Shown here piece by piece: positions 56,193 through 64,000 of a DNA stretch of 64,000 nt. The DNA is from Xanthomonas sp. CFBP 8443 (GTDB lineage: Bacteria; Pseudomonadota; Gammaproteobacteria; Xanthomonadales; Xanthomonadaceae). How positions within the stretch are numbered: position 1 is the first letter of the stretch; each line of letters starts with the position of its first letter. The notes under the pieces are model-generated. The model was not told where the DNA came from. It saw nothing but the letters and a program-made list of their open reading frames with translations, and searched no databases. The DNA is taken from NCBI RefSeq assembly GCF_025666195.1, contig NZ_CP102592.1, positions 4,340,001 to 4,404,000 on the forward strand. The letters are read 5' to 3'. A program made the position numbers and the translations under genes.

Positions 56193-56654
56193 TCACCAAT
56201 CGAAACCGGCGACGAACATCTTCTGGTCGGCCGCGCCGCGAGCGCAGCCGGCTGAGGCGATCACATGGCCGGCCTCCAGCTTGCCGCCGATCTCGCGCAC
56301 GGCCTGCGCCTCGCGGATGCAGTCCGGCCCCACGCTGCCGCGCAGCGGCGGTCGCGGATCCGCGCGTATGTGCTCGACCAGGACGATGCGGCTGCCGCGA
56401 TTGAACGGCTCGATGCGCACCTTGCCGTGGCGGTCCGGACTGAACCCGCACGGTGCCGGGATCGCCAGCGCCAGCAGTTCGGTCTCGCCGCGCAGCAGTG
56501 CGCAGTGGCCGCCGCGCTCGCCCAACTGCGCGTCGCCAGCGCCGAACGCAACCTGGGTGAGCAGCGGCGCGACCGCGGATGCGAGCGGATCCTGCGCAGC
56601 AGCGATGGAACTGGCCATGGCGAGCACGGCAGCGAGCACGGCACGAAGATGCAT
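56193..56654 (-). CDS. small exported protein, unknown
   Basis: 153 aa with signal peptide (HLRAVLAAVLAMASSIAAAQ). The mature part has two to four Cys residues (HCALLRG, APCGFSP, PDCIREA, AGCARGA) that could form disulphides, and ends in KMFVAGFDW. No family recognised. It converges with the SRAP-type gene; 38 bases separate their ends. Confidence 0.7.
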   Translation of the reverse strand: MHLRAVLAAVLAMASSIAAAQDPLASAVAPLLTQVAFGAGDAQLGERGGHCALLRGETELLALAIPAPCGFSPDRHGKVRIEPFNRGSRIVLVEHIRADPRPPLRGSVGPDCIREAQAVREIGGKLEAGHVIASAGCARGAADQKMFVAGFDW

Positions 56655-56815
56655 CAGGCGAGTCCTTGCTTGAACGGGGGCGGCACAGTGTGGCAGATGC
56701 GACCGCGGAGCGGCCTCGTGCACCTCGCAGCTGGATCGCCAACGCAAACGCCTGGACTGCAGAGGACCGCTGCCGCCGTTCCTGCAGTGCACCCGGACCG
56801 GCCTGGCGCCAACCA

Positions 56816-56883
56816 TGTGGGAGCGACTTCAGTCGCGACGGGCTCTACCGGGAAGGCCCGTCGCGACTGAAGTCGCTCCCACA
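56816..56883. repeat. REP pair (head-to-head) in intergenic region
   Basis: TGTGGGAGCGACTTCAGTCG with its inverted mate (core CGACTGAAGTCGCTCCCACA) forms a long imperfect palindrome with a spacer GGCTCTACCGGGAAGGCC. Same variant type as the single REPs at 11150 and 11417. The surrounding 56655-57051 shows no gene. Confidence 0.85.
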
Positions 56884-56979
56884 CGTGGCGTCACCTTGCT
56901 CGGATTGCGTTGGATCGCCTTGCGTCGCGTGCGGCGTGGCATGACGCCGCGGTCGCCGACCGCGGCCAGCGCAGAAACG

Positions 56980-57011
56980 ACGACGCCGATGCGCTAAGGC
57001 ATCGGCGTCGT
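56980..57011 (-). terminator. hairpin terminator after the chemoreceptor gene
   Basis: ACGACGCCGATGC and GCATCGGCGTCGT pair perfectly over 13 bp with a 6-base loop. On the minus strand it is followed by CGTTTCT. It lies 41 bases after the chemoreceptor stop codon. Confidence 0.65.
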
Positions 57012-57051
57012 TGCCGGCAATGGCGTGCGTTGCCGGCGCCGTGGCGCAGGC

Positions 57052-59334
57052 TCAGAACTCTTCCCACTCCGAGCTTTCCGCAAATGCACCGCCGGCCTTG
57101 CTGCGCGCGAGCGGGCGCGCCGCCGGTGCCGGCGTCTTCTTCAGCGGCGTGCGCGCGGCGGCGACCGCGCGGACCGGTGCCTGCACGGCCACCGGCCGCG
57201 GCGCGGCCACGGCGGCGATCGGCTGGGCGCCGCCGGCGAGGCGGAACACCGCCACCGCGCGGGTCAGGTCCGAGGCCTGGTCTTCCAGGCTCTTCGCCGC
57301 CGCGGTGGCTTCCTCCACCAGCGCCGCGTTCTGCTGGGTGGTCTCGTCCAGCTGCATCACCGTCTTGCTGACCTGCTCGATGCCCGAGCTCTGCTCGGCG
57401 CTGGCCGCGGAGATCTCGGCCATGATGTCGGTGACCCGCTTCACCGAGGTCACCACCTCGGCCATGGTGGTGCCGGCCCGCGCGACCAGGGTCGACCCCT
57501 GCTCCACTTCCTGCACCGAATCGGAGATCAGCGTCTTGATCTCCTTGGCCGCCGCCGCCGAGCGCTGCGCCAGCGAGCGCACTTCCGAGGCGACCACGGC
57601 GAAGCCGCGGCCCTGCTCGCCGGCGCGCGCGGCTTCCACCGCCGCATTCAACGCCAGGATGTTGGTCTGGAAGGCGATGCCGTCGATGACCCCGATGATG
57701 TCGGCGATGCGCGCCGAGGCGGCGCTGATCGAGGCCATCGTGGTGACCACGTCCTCGACCACGCGGCCGCCGCTCTCGGCCACTTCGCCGGCGCCCAGCA
57801 CCAGTTGGTTGGCCTGGCGCGCGCTGTCGGCGTTCTGCTTGACCGTGGAGGTCAGCTCTTCCATCGACGCGGCGGTCTCTTCCAGGCTCGCCGCCTGCTG
57901 CTCGGTGCGCACCGACAGATCGCTGTTGCCGCTGGCGATCTCGCCGGCCGCGGTGTTGATCGACTCGGCCGAGCGCTGGATGCCTTGCACGATCGAGGTC
58001 AATTGCTCTGCGGTGCGGTTGGCGGCCTCGGCCAGCTGGCCGAACGCGCCCTCGTAACTGGCGTCCACGCGCTGCGACAGGTCGCCGTCGGCGATCGCGC
58101 CCATGATCCGGCCGACGTCGGCCAGGCCGCTTTCGGCCTGCAGCATCAAGCGGTTCAGCGCTTCCACCATTTCCTTGAACGCGAACTGGTAGCGCGACTC
58201 GTCGCCGCGCGCGGAGAAATCGCCGCGCGCCGCCGCATCGGCCAGGCGCGCGATGTCGCCGTTGATCGCCGACAGGTTGGTCTTCACCGCGTCCAGCGCT
58301 TCGTGCAGCGCGGCGCGCTGGCCGGGCAGGCGGCGCATGTCGCGGCGCAGGTCGCCGCGGCCGTATTCGCCCATGATCGTCATCGCTTCGATGATCGCGT
58401 CCAGGTGTTCGAACAGGGCGGTGTTCATGCCGCGTGCCAAGGTGCCGTAGTCGCCGGGAAAATCCTCCGGCATGCGGTGGCTGATGTCCTCGCCCTGCTG
58501 CAGCCGCACCAGCGTCTGCATCTCGCCGTTGAAGCGCTGCAACTGGGTCTGCATCTGCTGCATGCTGGTCATCAGCTGCCCGGTCTCGTCGCGCGACTCC
58601 ACCTTGATCGCATTGTCGAAGCGGCCCGAGGCGATGGCCTCGGCGGTGCGGGTGGCGGCGCGCAGCGGGGTGACGATGGCGCTGGCGATCAGCCAGCACA
58701 GTCCGACCACCAGGCCGACCAGGCCGGCGCCGATCACGGTCAGGATCTTGGTGAAGCCCAGCGCCTCGACCTGGATGTCCTCGGCATAGACGCCCATCAC
58801 CAGCACCCAGTTCCACTGCGGGTACAGCTTGGCGTAGCTGATCTTCGGCAGCTGCTCTTTCTTGCCCGGCTTGGCCGCGCTGTAGTAGCTGAAGCCGTCG
58901 CCGCTGGTCACCGCGGTGCGGATGTCGCGGTACACGTATTCGCCGGCATCGCTCTTGTAGCCGCTCATGTCGGTGCCGACCTTGCGCTTGGGATGCATGA
59001 CGATGCGCATCTGCGGGTCGAGCATGAAGAAGTAGTCCACGCCACCGTTGGTCTTCATGTCGGCCAGCGCGGCCTTCGCCGCCTCCTGCGCCTGCGGCTC
59101 GGTGAGCTCACCGCGCTTGGCCTTGGCGGCGTAGTGCTCGATCACGCTGATGCCCATGTCGACCTGCGTCTTCACGCTCTGCTTGCGCGCGGCGACCAGG
59201 TCCAGGTACTGCAGGCGCGCGGCGGCGACCGCGAGCAGGACCACGCCGATGGCGAGCAGGGTGCACAGCACGACGAACTTGCGCGACATCGGCAGGTTGG
59301 CGATGCGGCGGCGCAGGAAATGGATGGGATTCAT
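57052..59334 (-). CDS. methyl-accepting chemotaxis protein with Cache sensor
   Basis: 760 aa. First membrane helix at about residues 19-39 ([20 protein letters not shown]); periplasmic single-Cache-type domain with [19 protein letters not shown] and [20 protein letters not shown]. Second helix ([20 protein letters not shown]), HAMP domains, then the signalling hairpin tip [20 protein letters not shown] and [20 protein letters not shown]. The C-terminus EWEEF resembles the CheR/CheB docking pentapeptide, after a flexible Pro/Ala linker. The ligand is probably a small organic acid by domain type, but unproven. Confidence 0.94.
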   Translation of the reverse strand: MNPIHFLRRRIANLPMSRKFVVLCTLLAIGVVLLAVAAARLQYLDLVAARKQSVKTQVDMGISVIEHYAAKAKRGELTEPQAQEAAKAALADMKTNGGVDYFFMLDPQMRIVMHPKRKVGTDMSGYKSDAGEYVYRDIRTAVTSGDGFSYYSAAKPGKKEQLPKISYAKLYPQWNWVLVMGVYAEDIQVEALGFTKILTVIGAGLVGLVVGLCWLIASAIVTPLRAATRTAEAIASGRFDNAIKVESRDETGQLMTSMQQMQTQLQRFNGEMQTLVRLQQGEDISHRMPEDFPGDYGTLARGMNTALFEHLDAIIEAMTIMGEYGRGDLRRDMRRLPGQRAALHEALDAVKTNLSAINGDIARLADAAARGDFSARGDESRYQFAFKEMVEALNRLMLQAESGLADVGRIMGAIADGDLSQRVDASYEGAFGQLAEAANRTAEQLTSIVQGIQRSAESINTAAGEIASGNSDLSVRTEQQAASLEETAASMEELTSTVKQNADSARQANQLVLGAGEVAESGGRVVEDVVTTMASISAASARIADIIGVIDGIAFQTNILALNAAVEAARAGEQGRGFAVVASEVRSLAQRSAAAAKEIKTLISDSVQEVEQGSTLVARAGTTMAEVVTSVKRVTDIMAEISAASAEQSSGIEQVSKTVMQLDETTQQNAALVEEATAAAKSLEDQASDLTRAVAVFRLAGGAQPIAAVAAPRPVAVQAPVRAVAAARTPLKKTPAPAARPLARSKAGGAFAESSEWEEF

Positions 59335-59495
59335 GACGATCCTGATGGCGATGCGGTGAGGTATATCCACTGATATCGGCCACAGGCATTTCAAACTTGA
59401 CGCCTGGTCGGCTGCCAGGCTGAAGCGTTGTGATCGGGCGCACCGTTTTGTGCGCTCGCTCACTTTCAGGCGACGTCTGCGAGCGTCACCCGTCC

Positions 59496-60302
59496 CTACA
59501 GGACAGGCTGCGGCGCGGGTTGGCGCTCGCGTCGGCGCTCAGCCGCGTCTTCGTCGGCATCGCCCTGCCATACCAGGCGATGGAAATCGAAGCCGGCCTG
59601 CAGGCGCGGCTTGACCACGTCGAAGTACGGCGAGACGTCGAAGTCGCGCGGCAGGTACAGGCTGTGATGGCGGTTGTGCAGGATCTCCGCATCCTGCGCG
59701 TCGGGCATCGGCGCGTGGCCGATCCCCGGCAGGATCGGGTAGCGGATGGCGCCGAATGCCTGCGCCAGCAGGGTCGAGCAGATCGCCTTGGTCGGCTCGC
59801 CGCTGCCCAGTTCCAGGAAACGGCGCTTCACCGACGAGGGCAGCGGCGGGGTGCGGATCAGGTAGCGCGCCAGGTCGAAGATGTTCTTCAGGTCGTAGCT
59901 GTTGCCGACCCGGCTGACCATGTAGTCGACCAGTGTCGCGATCTCCTCGGCGCGCAGCCCCACCGGGCGGCAGATGCGCGTGTGCAGGCCGGCGAACTCG
60001 CGCAGGCCGACCAGGCGCACGCCGACGTTGATGTCCACATCGCAGAAGGTCGGCGCGTCCGCGTCCGCCGCCGGCCCCAGGTGATCGCCGATGTACAGCG
60101 CGGCATGCGACCAGGTGGACTGGCTGAGGTACTTGATCGCGGTCGAGAAGCGGCTGTTGCCTTCCACCAGCAGCACGTCGCCCTTGCGCAGCGCCGCCTG
60201 CAGCAGCTGCGGCGGGCTGGTCGGCAGTTCCGAACGGTGCCGCCGCGGCTTGGACAGGAACTTGGCCAGGTGGCGCCCCAGCAGGCGTGGCAATGACAGC
60301 AT
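59496..60302 (-). CDS. YiiX/permuted NlpC-P60-type cysteine hydrolase
   Basis: 268 aa. The permuted papain-like order is seen: His in [16 protein letters not shown], then a second part with [20 protein letters not shown], where the Cys is the likely nucleophile. [20 protein letters not shown] at the N-terminal strand is typical. Related proteins act as amidases or peptidases in the envelope, but there is no clear signal peptide here. Start MLSLPRLLG chosen because GAGG lies 8 bases upstream; an ATG 19 codons earlier (60359) is possible. Confidence 0.78.
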   Translation of the reverse strand: MLSLPRLLGRHLAKFLSKPRRHRSELPTSPPQLLQAALRKGDVLLVEGNSRFSTAIKYLSQSTWSHAALYIGDHLGPAADADAPTFCDVDINVGVRLVGLREFAGLHTRICRPVGLRAEEIATLVDYMVSRVGNSYDLKNIFDLARYLIRTPPLPSSVKRRFLELGSGEPTKAICSTLLAQAFGAIRYPILPGIGHAPMPDAQDAEILHNRHHSLYLPRDFDVSPYFDVVKPRLQAGFDFHRLVWQGDADEDAAERRRERQPAPQPVL

Positions 60303-60448
60303 GCGCGTGACCTCATGGACGGCCCGTTCCGGGCGGCGAAAGCGACTTCGCTTCTCCATGATGGCGGCGGCGGTGGGAGATTCTTGAGCGCAGCCGTGGC
60401 CGTGTTGCGGCTTGTGGCCCATCTGAGCGTTATTGGCGGCGCGATGCC

Positions 60449-60582
60449 TTCCCTTCTCCCATCGGGAGAAGGTGCCCCGAAGGGGCGGATGAGGGTACGG
60501 GCGAAGCCTGGTGCAGCCGAACATGCGAGGGCTTCGCCCCCGTACCCTCACCCCAACCCCTCTCCCGGGGGGAGAGGGGCTT
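60449..60582. repeat. Xanthomonad intergenic repeat, copy 1 of 3
   Basis: About 134 bases from TTCCCTTCTCCCATCGGGAG to GGGGGGAGAGGGGC. It contains an inner palindrome GGGTACGGGCGAAGC...GCTTCGCCCCCGTACCC and end hairpins. It lies upstream of the OmpA gene, in a non-coding stretch (60303-60967) with two more copies. Confidence 0.85.
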
Positions 60583-60621
60583 GAAGCCTTATGCCTCGTG
60601 CTGCACAGGCGGCTGACGCGC

Positions 60622-60770
60622 TTCCCTTCTCCCATCGGGGCCATGGCCCTTTTCGGGGGAAGGTGCCCGAAGGGCGGATGAGGGTACGGGCGCAGCTCGG
60701 TGCAGCCGAACATCGCGAGGGCTTCGCCGCCGTACCCTCACCCCAACCCCTCTCCCGGGGGGAGAGGGGC
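60622..60770. repeat. Xanthomonad intergenic repeat, copy 2 of 3
   Basis: About 149 bases in the same orientation. The beginning carries an extra GGGCCATGGCCCTTTTCGGG segment relative to copy 1. The centre and the end are nearly identical, including CCTCACCCCAACCCCTCTCC. Confidence 0.85.
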
Positions 60771-60800
60771 TGAAGCCTGACACTGTGCGGCGCCGCTGCC

Positions 60801-60954
60801 TTCCCTTCTCCCTTCGGGACCATGGCCCCCTTTTTGGGGGAAGGTGCCCCGAAGGGGCGGATGAGGGTACGGGCGAAGCTCGGTGCGGCCGAACATCGCG
60901 AGGGCTTCGCCGCCGTACCCTCACCCCAACCCCTCTCCCGGGGGGAGAGGGGCT
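60801..60954. repeat. Xanthomonad intergenic repeat, copy 3 of 3
   Basis: About 154 bases, same orientation, with GGACCATGGCCCCCTTTTTG in the variable part. It ends 13 bases before the OmpA-family stop codon, so its hairpins could also end that gene's transcript. Confidence 0.85.
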
Positions 60955-60967
60955 TTAACGCGTGCGG

Positions 60968-61990
60968 TCAGTCGCCGCGGCCGACCACCAGGCGCACTTC
61001 GACGCGGCGGTTCGGCAGCAGGCATTCCAGCAGCGCCGCGCGCGGCTTGACGCCGGCGCACTGCTGCACCTGCTGGCTGTCGCCGCGGTACTCGTAGCGG
61101 ATGCGGTCTGCGGGAATGCCGCGGCCGATCAGCAGCTCGCGCACGGTGCGCGCACGGCGCTCGGACAGGCCCTGGTTGTAGTCGTGGCCGCGGCCGTCCA
61201 TGCGGTCGGCATGGCCGACCAGCTCCACCTTCTGCAGGGTCAGCTTCTCTTCGGCGATGCGCGCCAAGGCGCGGTCCAGGCTTTCCAGCGAATGGGTGCG
61301 GATGTCCTTGTAGCCGTCGCGGTCGAACTCGAACAGCACGTTGGCCACCAGCGGGATCGGCGCGTCGACCGGCGTGTCCGGCCGCTCCGGTCCGCCGCAC
61401 TGCCGCGCCAGCGCCTCGGCATCGTTGACCATGTCCTCGGCGATCTGGATGTAGGGCTTGGCATGGCGCCATTGCTGCTGGTTGAACTCGTTGCCGGCGT
61501 GCACCAGCTCGACTTCGCCGCAGGCCGCCGCCTGCTGCGCGCAGCTGAAGCCGGCGGTGCCGTGCAGCGCGCGCAGGCGCTGCCACAGGTCGTCGCGCAG
61601 GTACTTGGCGTCGTTGACCAGCGGGGTTTCGGTGGGGATCGTGGTGGCGCCCTGCTCCATCAGCTGCACCAGCTTCTCCGATTCGCTGAGCGCGCCCTGC
61701 GGGAACGCGCTGCGGTCGTTGCGGGTGTACTCGTGGAAGGACACGTCGAGCCAGCACTGCGCCTTGGACAAGGCGTAGTCGCGCACCGGGCGGCCGCCAT
61801 CGTTGAGCGCCTGGATACGGTCCTGGACGGACTGGTAGCCGTGCAGATCGGCGGCGATGGCCTCGTCGCTGATGCGTTGCTGCTGCGGCAGCAACTGGGT
61901 CTGCGCGTTGCCGGCAGCACAGGCGCCGAGCAGCAAGGCGGCGGCGACGGTGCGGGACAGGACGAAGCGGGAGTGGGTCGTGGTCATCAT
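60968..61990 (-). CDS. OmpA-family lipoprotein
   Basis: 340 aa. Signal peptide with lipobox LLLGAC (Cys24), so outer-membrane anchored. The N-terminal part (residues about 35-210, HGYQSVQDRIQALNDGGRPV, AKYLRDDLWQRLRALHG) is not a family I know. The C-terminal OmpA domain (VANVLFEFDRDGYKDIR, KVELVGHADRMDGRGHDYNQ, LSERRARTVRELLIGRGIPA) binds peptidoglycan. The start is either of two adjacent ATGs (61990 or 61987) with AGGA upstream. It follows the large barrel gene by 7 bases, so the two probably work together at the outer membrane. Confidence 0.87.
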   Translation of the reverse strand: MMTTTHSRFVLSRTVAAALLLGACAAGNAQTQLLPQQQRISDEAIAADLHGYQSVQDRIQALNDGGRPVRDYALSKAQCWLDVSFHEYTRNDRSAFPQGALSESEKLVQLMEQGATTIPTETPLVNDAKYLRDDLWQRLRALHGTAGFSCAQQAAACGEVELVHAGNEFNQQQWRHAKPYIQIAEDMVNDAEALARQCGGPERPDTPVDAPIPLVANVLFEFDRDGYKDIRTHSLESLDRALARIAEEKLTLQKVELVGHADRMDGRGHDYNQGLSERRARTVRELLIGRGIPADRIRYEYRGDSQQVQQCAGVKPRAALLECLLPNRRVEVRLVVGRGD

Positions 61991-61997
61991 GGATTCC

Positions 61998-64000
61998 TCA
62001 GCGCGCCGGGTCGCGGTAACGGACCGGATCCCGGCGGAACAGGTCTTCGTCGAATTTGAAGCGCAGGCGCAGGAACGCGCCCTGCTGCGTGTACTCGTAG
62101 CCGGACAGGTCGCGGTCGGCCTCGTAGCCGGACCAGTTGTAGCCGGCCGACAGCCACAGGTTCTGGCGCAGCAGCCGTCCCACTTCCAGGCCGTAGGCGT
62201 ACTGGTTGGAACCCAGCTGGCCGCGGAAGGTGGAGCCGAGCACGCCGATGTCCCAGTTCTCGGTGATGTCGTAAACGACGCGTGCGGACACCAGCACCGC
62301 ATGGAAGCGGCTGTCCACGCGGCCGCCGTCGGCATACGCGAAGCGGTCCTGCTGCCACTTGCCGGCCACGCGCCCGGTCAGCCACCACGGCCGCGACGGA
62401 TGCCAGTCGGCATGGGTGGAGACGATGTGCGCGCGGCTGCTGATGTCCTGGCTGCTGCCGTCCACCGCCTGCCCGTCGAGCAGGGTCAGCCCGCTCTCGT
62501 CGCGCTCCAGCTTGTACTCGTAGCGGGCCAGCGCGTTGATCCGGTTGGTGTCGGTATCGCGGTAGGCCACGCCCAGCTGGAAGCGGTTCTGCAGCACGTC
62601 GCCGCGCGCGGCGTAGTTGGTCTGCAGCAGGTAGTTGCGGCCGAGCAGGGTCCAGTCGCGGCTGAGCTTGCGCGCCAGCATGAACTGCACCAGCGTGGTG
62701 TCGAAGGCCTCGTCGGTCTCGGTCTCGGCGACGTCGCCGCTGATGCGGTGTTCCACCCGCACCGAGCCGCGCCATAGCGGGTTGGCGCTGTAGTCCAGCG
62801 CCAGCGCCAGGCCGGTGGCATCGCCGGTGTTGCCGTCGTAGATCTTCACGTGCTCGGCGGAGCTGCTCAGGCGCAGGCCTTCGCGCACGTCCCAGGTGTT
62901 GCGGATGCCGGAGGCGGCCTGCACGTCGCGGCCGCTGATCGCATCGCGCATGCGGTACTCGGAGAACGCCTGGGTGTCGCGCACGTAGCTGCTGTCGATA
63001 CCGAACACCAGCGCATCGGCCTCGCGGTCGACGGTGGTGATGCCGTAGGCGCTGGTCAGGCCGGTCTGCTTCTCGTAGCGGCCGTACAGGCGGCTGCGTT
63101 CCAGCACCTGGTAGTCGACGCCGGCGGCGACGCGGTTGCGGTCCTCGCCGGACACGCTCTGCTCGTACTCGGCGCCCAGCGACAGCTTCGCGCCGATGCG
63201 GTAGCCGGCGCCGATGCGGGCGCTGTCCGATTCCAGCCGGGTGCCGATCGGCAGGTCGCTGGCGGTGCCGGTGACGGCGCTGCTGGAACCGATCACCGGC
63301 AGGCCGGTCAGCGGATCCAGCGGCTGCTGGCCGTAGCCGAGCGCGCCGCCGCCGGAGCCGGTGGCGAAGCCGCCGGTGAGGCCGCCGCTGTTGCCGTAGC
63401 CGGTGTCGGTGGACCACGGCGAGTACGCGCCGACCGTCTCGCGGATCGAGCGCAGGCCGAAGTCCAGGGTCAGCTTCTCGGTGGCGCCCACGCGCACGCC
63501 AGCGCCGCCGGCGTCGCGCTTGCCGCCGTCCGGATTGCGGTCCTCGCTGCGCAGGCCTTCGACATACAGGTCCACGCGCTCGGTCAGGTGGTACTCGACC
63601 TTGGCGTTGTACTCGCCGCGCCCGCCAAACAGCGGCGAGGCCGGGTTGTTGAACGCCGGATCGGTGCGCGCGGCGAACAGGTTGGCGTCGAGCTTGGTGC
63701 CGTCGTGGCCGAACTCCACGCGCCAGGCGTCGCCTTCGACGCGGCCGCTGAGATCCTGCAGGCCCGGGGTGGCGATCTGGTTGATCGAGTTGGTGTTGAT
63801 CTCGCTCTGGGTGCGCGCGAACTCCGCCACCAGCGCGGTGTTGGGCCCGAAGCGGTAACCGGCGTTGACGCTGCCCATGCGGAATTCGGCGAACGGGTTG
63901 CGGTCGTCCACCACCGCCGCGCCGACTTCCAGCGCATCGGTCAGCCGCAGCTGGCCGTCGGCGCCGTACACCCAGAAGCGCTCGGTGCCCTGGTCCAGTT
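61998..64000 (-). CDS. large outer-membrane beta-barrel protein, C-terminal part (cut by window end)
   Basis: At least 667 residues, still open at the window edge (ELDQGTERFWVYGADGQLRL precedes the first in-frame start candidate). Alternating hydrophobic/polar strands throughout, such as YNAKVEYHLTERVDLYVEGL, ARIGAGYRIGAKLSLGAEYE and WRGSVRVEHRISGDVAETET, indicate an outer-membrane barrel. The end is RLRFKFDEDLFRRDPVRYRD. Such barrels in Xanthomonadaceae are often the C-terminal part of very large repeat-containing surface proteins paired with an OmpA lipoprotein. The N-terminal part is outside the window, so the family stays open. Confidence 0.75.
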   Translation of the reverse strand, partial: LDQGTERFWVYGADGQLRLTDALEVGAAVVDDRNPFAEFRMGSVNAGYRFGPNTALVAEFARTQSEINTNSINQIATPGLQDLSGRVEGDAWRVEFGHDGTKLDANLFAARTDPAFNNPASPLFGGRGEYNAKVEYHLTERVDLYVEGLRSEDRNPDGGKRDAGGAGVRVGATEKLTLDFGLRSIRETVGAYSPWSTDTGYGNSGGLTGGFATGSGGGALGYGQQPLDPLTGLPVIGSSSAVTGTASDLPIGTRLESDSARIGAGYRIGAKLSLGAEYEQSVSGEDRNRVAAGVDYQVLERSRLYGRYEKQTGLTSAYGITTVDREADALVFGIDSSYVRDTQAFSEYRMRDAISGRDVQAASGIRNTWDVREGLRLSSSAEHVKIYDGNTGDATGLALALDYSANPLWRGSVRVEHRISGDVAETETDEAFDTTLVQFMLARKLSRDWTLLGRNYLLQTNYAARGDVLQNRFQLGVAYRDTDTNRINALARYEYKLERDESGLTLLDGQAVDGSSQDISSRAHIVSTHADWHPSRPWWLTGRVAGKWQQDRFAYADGGRVDSRFHAVLVSARVVYDITENWDIGVLGSTFRGQLGSNQYAYGLEVGRLLRQNLWLSAGYNWSGYEADRDLSGYEYTQQGAFLRLRFKFDEDLFRRDPVRYRDPAR

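Noticed and set aside
60449..60954. Regular spaced repeats considered as a CRISPR array
   Set aside because: Units are about 150 bp with only three copies, palindromic, and lack short repeats with unique spacers and cas genes.

Overview
The window is very GC-rich, gene-dense bacterial DNA. The gene set and the intergenic repeats point to a member of the Xanthomonadaceae, most likely Xanthomonas or a close relative. The evidence is the treZ-malQ-treY-glgX cluster, FecIR/TonB transport, the desT-desCB locus, and REP palindromes of the GTAGGAGCGGCTTCAGCCGCGAC type. This assignment rests on recognised families and layout, not on a database search.

Layout. 1-8.5 kb (+): trehalose/glycogen operon (treZ, cut by the window edge, then malQ, treY, a DUF2934 protein and glgX). 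8.7-11.4 kb: decayed SDR gene, class-C-type serine hydrolase, and a REP-bearing 206-bp direct repeat. 11.4-19.9 kb (-): assimilatory nitrate operon narK-nirB-nirD-nasA followed by cobA. Its leader carries a sigma-54 promoter, two hexaloop hairpins of the ANTAR-target type and an intrinsic terminator. 20-23 kb: Sel1-type exported protein, then a lower-GC islet with one gene joining a sigma-70 region-4 domain to a PD-(D/E)XK/TnsA-like nuclease domain. 23-25 kb (-): exported dikinase-like protein with glucan water dikinase domain order. 25-31.5 kb (-): ECF sigma, FecR, TonB-dependent receptor and an exported PHP hydrolase. 32.7-35.5 kb: nasT-nasS on the minus strand, divergent from a CysG-like protein with a shortened methyltransferase domain. 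35.5-39.3 kb: MFS transporter, two paralogous repeat proteins, and repeats. 39.3-44 kb (-): histidine kinase/NtrC-type regulator pair and poxB. 44-49.7 kb: small stress-type genes, iron-permease-family protein, desB-desC divergent from desT, and an SDR. 49.9-56.7 kb: NAD(P)HX dehydratase-type kinase, histidine phosphatase, two DUF892 proteins, manganese catalase, membrane proteins and a SRAP-fold protein lacking its usual catalytic residues. 57-64 kb (-): chemoreceptor, YiiX-type hydrolase, a three-copy 150-bp repeat, an OmpA-family lipoprotein and the C-terminal part of an outer-membrane barrel protein.

How parts connect. The nitrate genes form one scattered regulon. NarK imports nitrate, NasA and NirBD reduce it to ammonium, and CobA plus the CysG-like protein supply siroheme for NirB. 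NasT (an ANTAR RNA-binding regulator) and NasS (its nitrate sensor), about 14 kb away, are the expected ligands of the hairpins in the narK leader.

The least explained items are the sigma-region-4/nuclease fusion, the exported dikinase-like protein, the residue-depleted SRAP protein and the tandem repeat-protein pair. No rRNA, tRNA or CRISPR array was seen.
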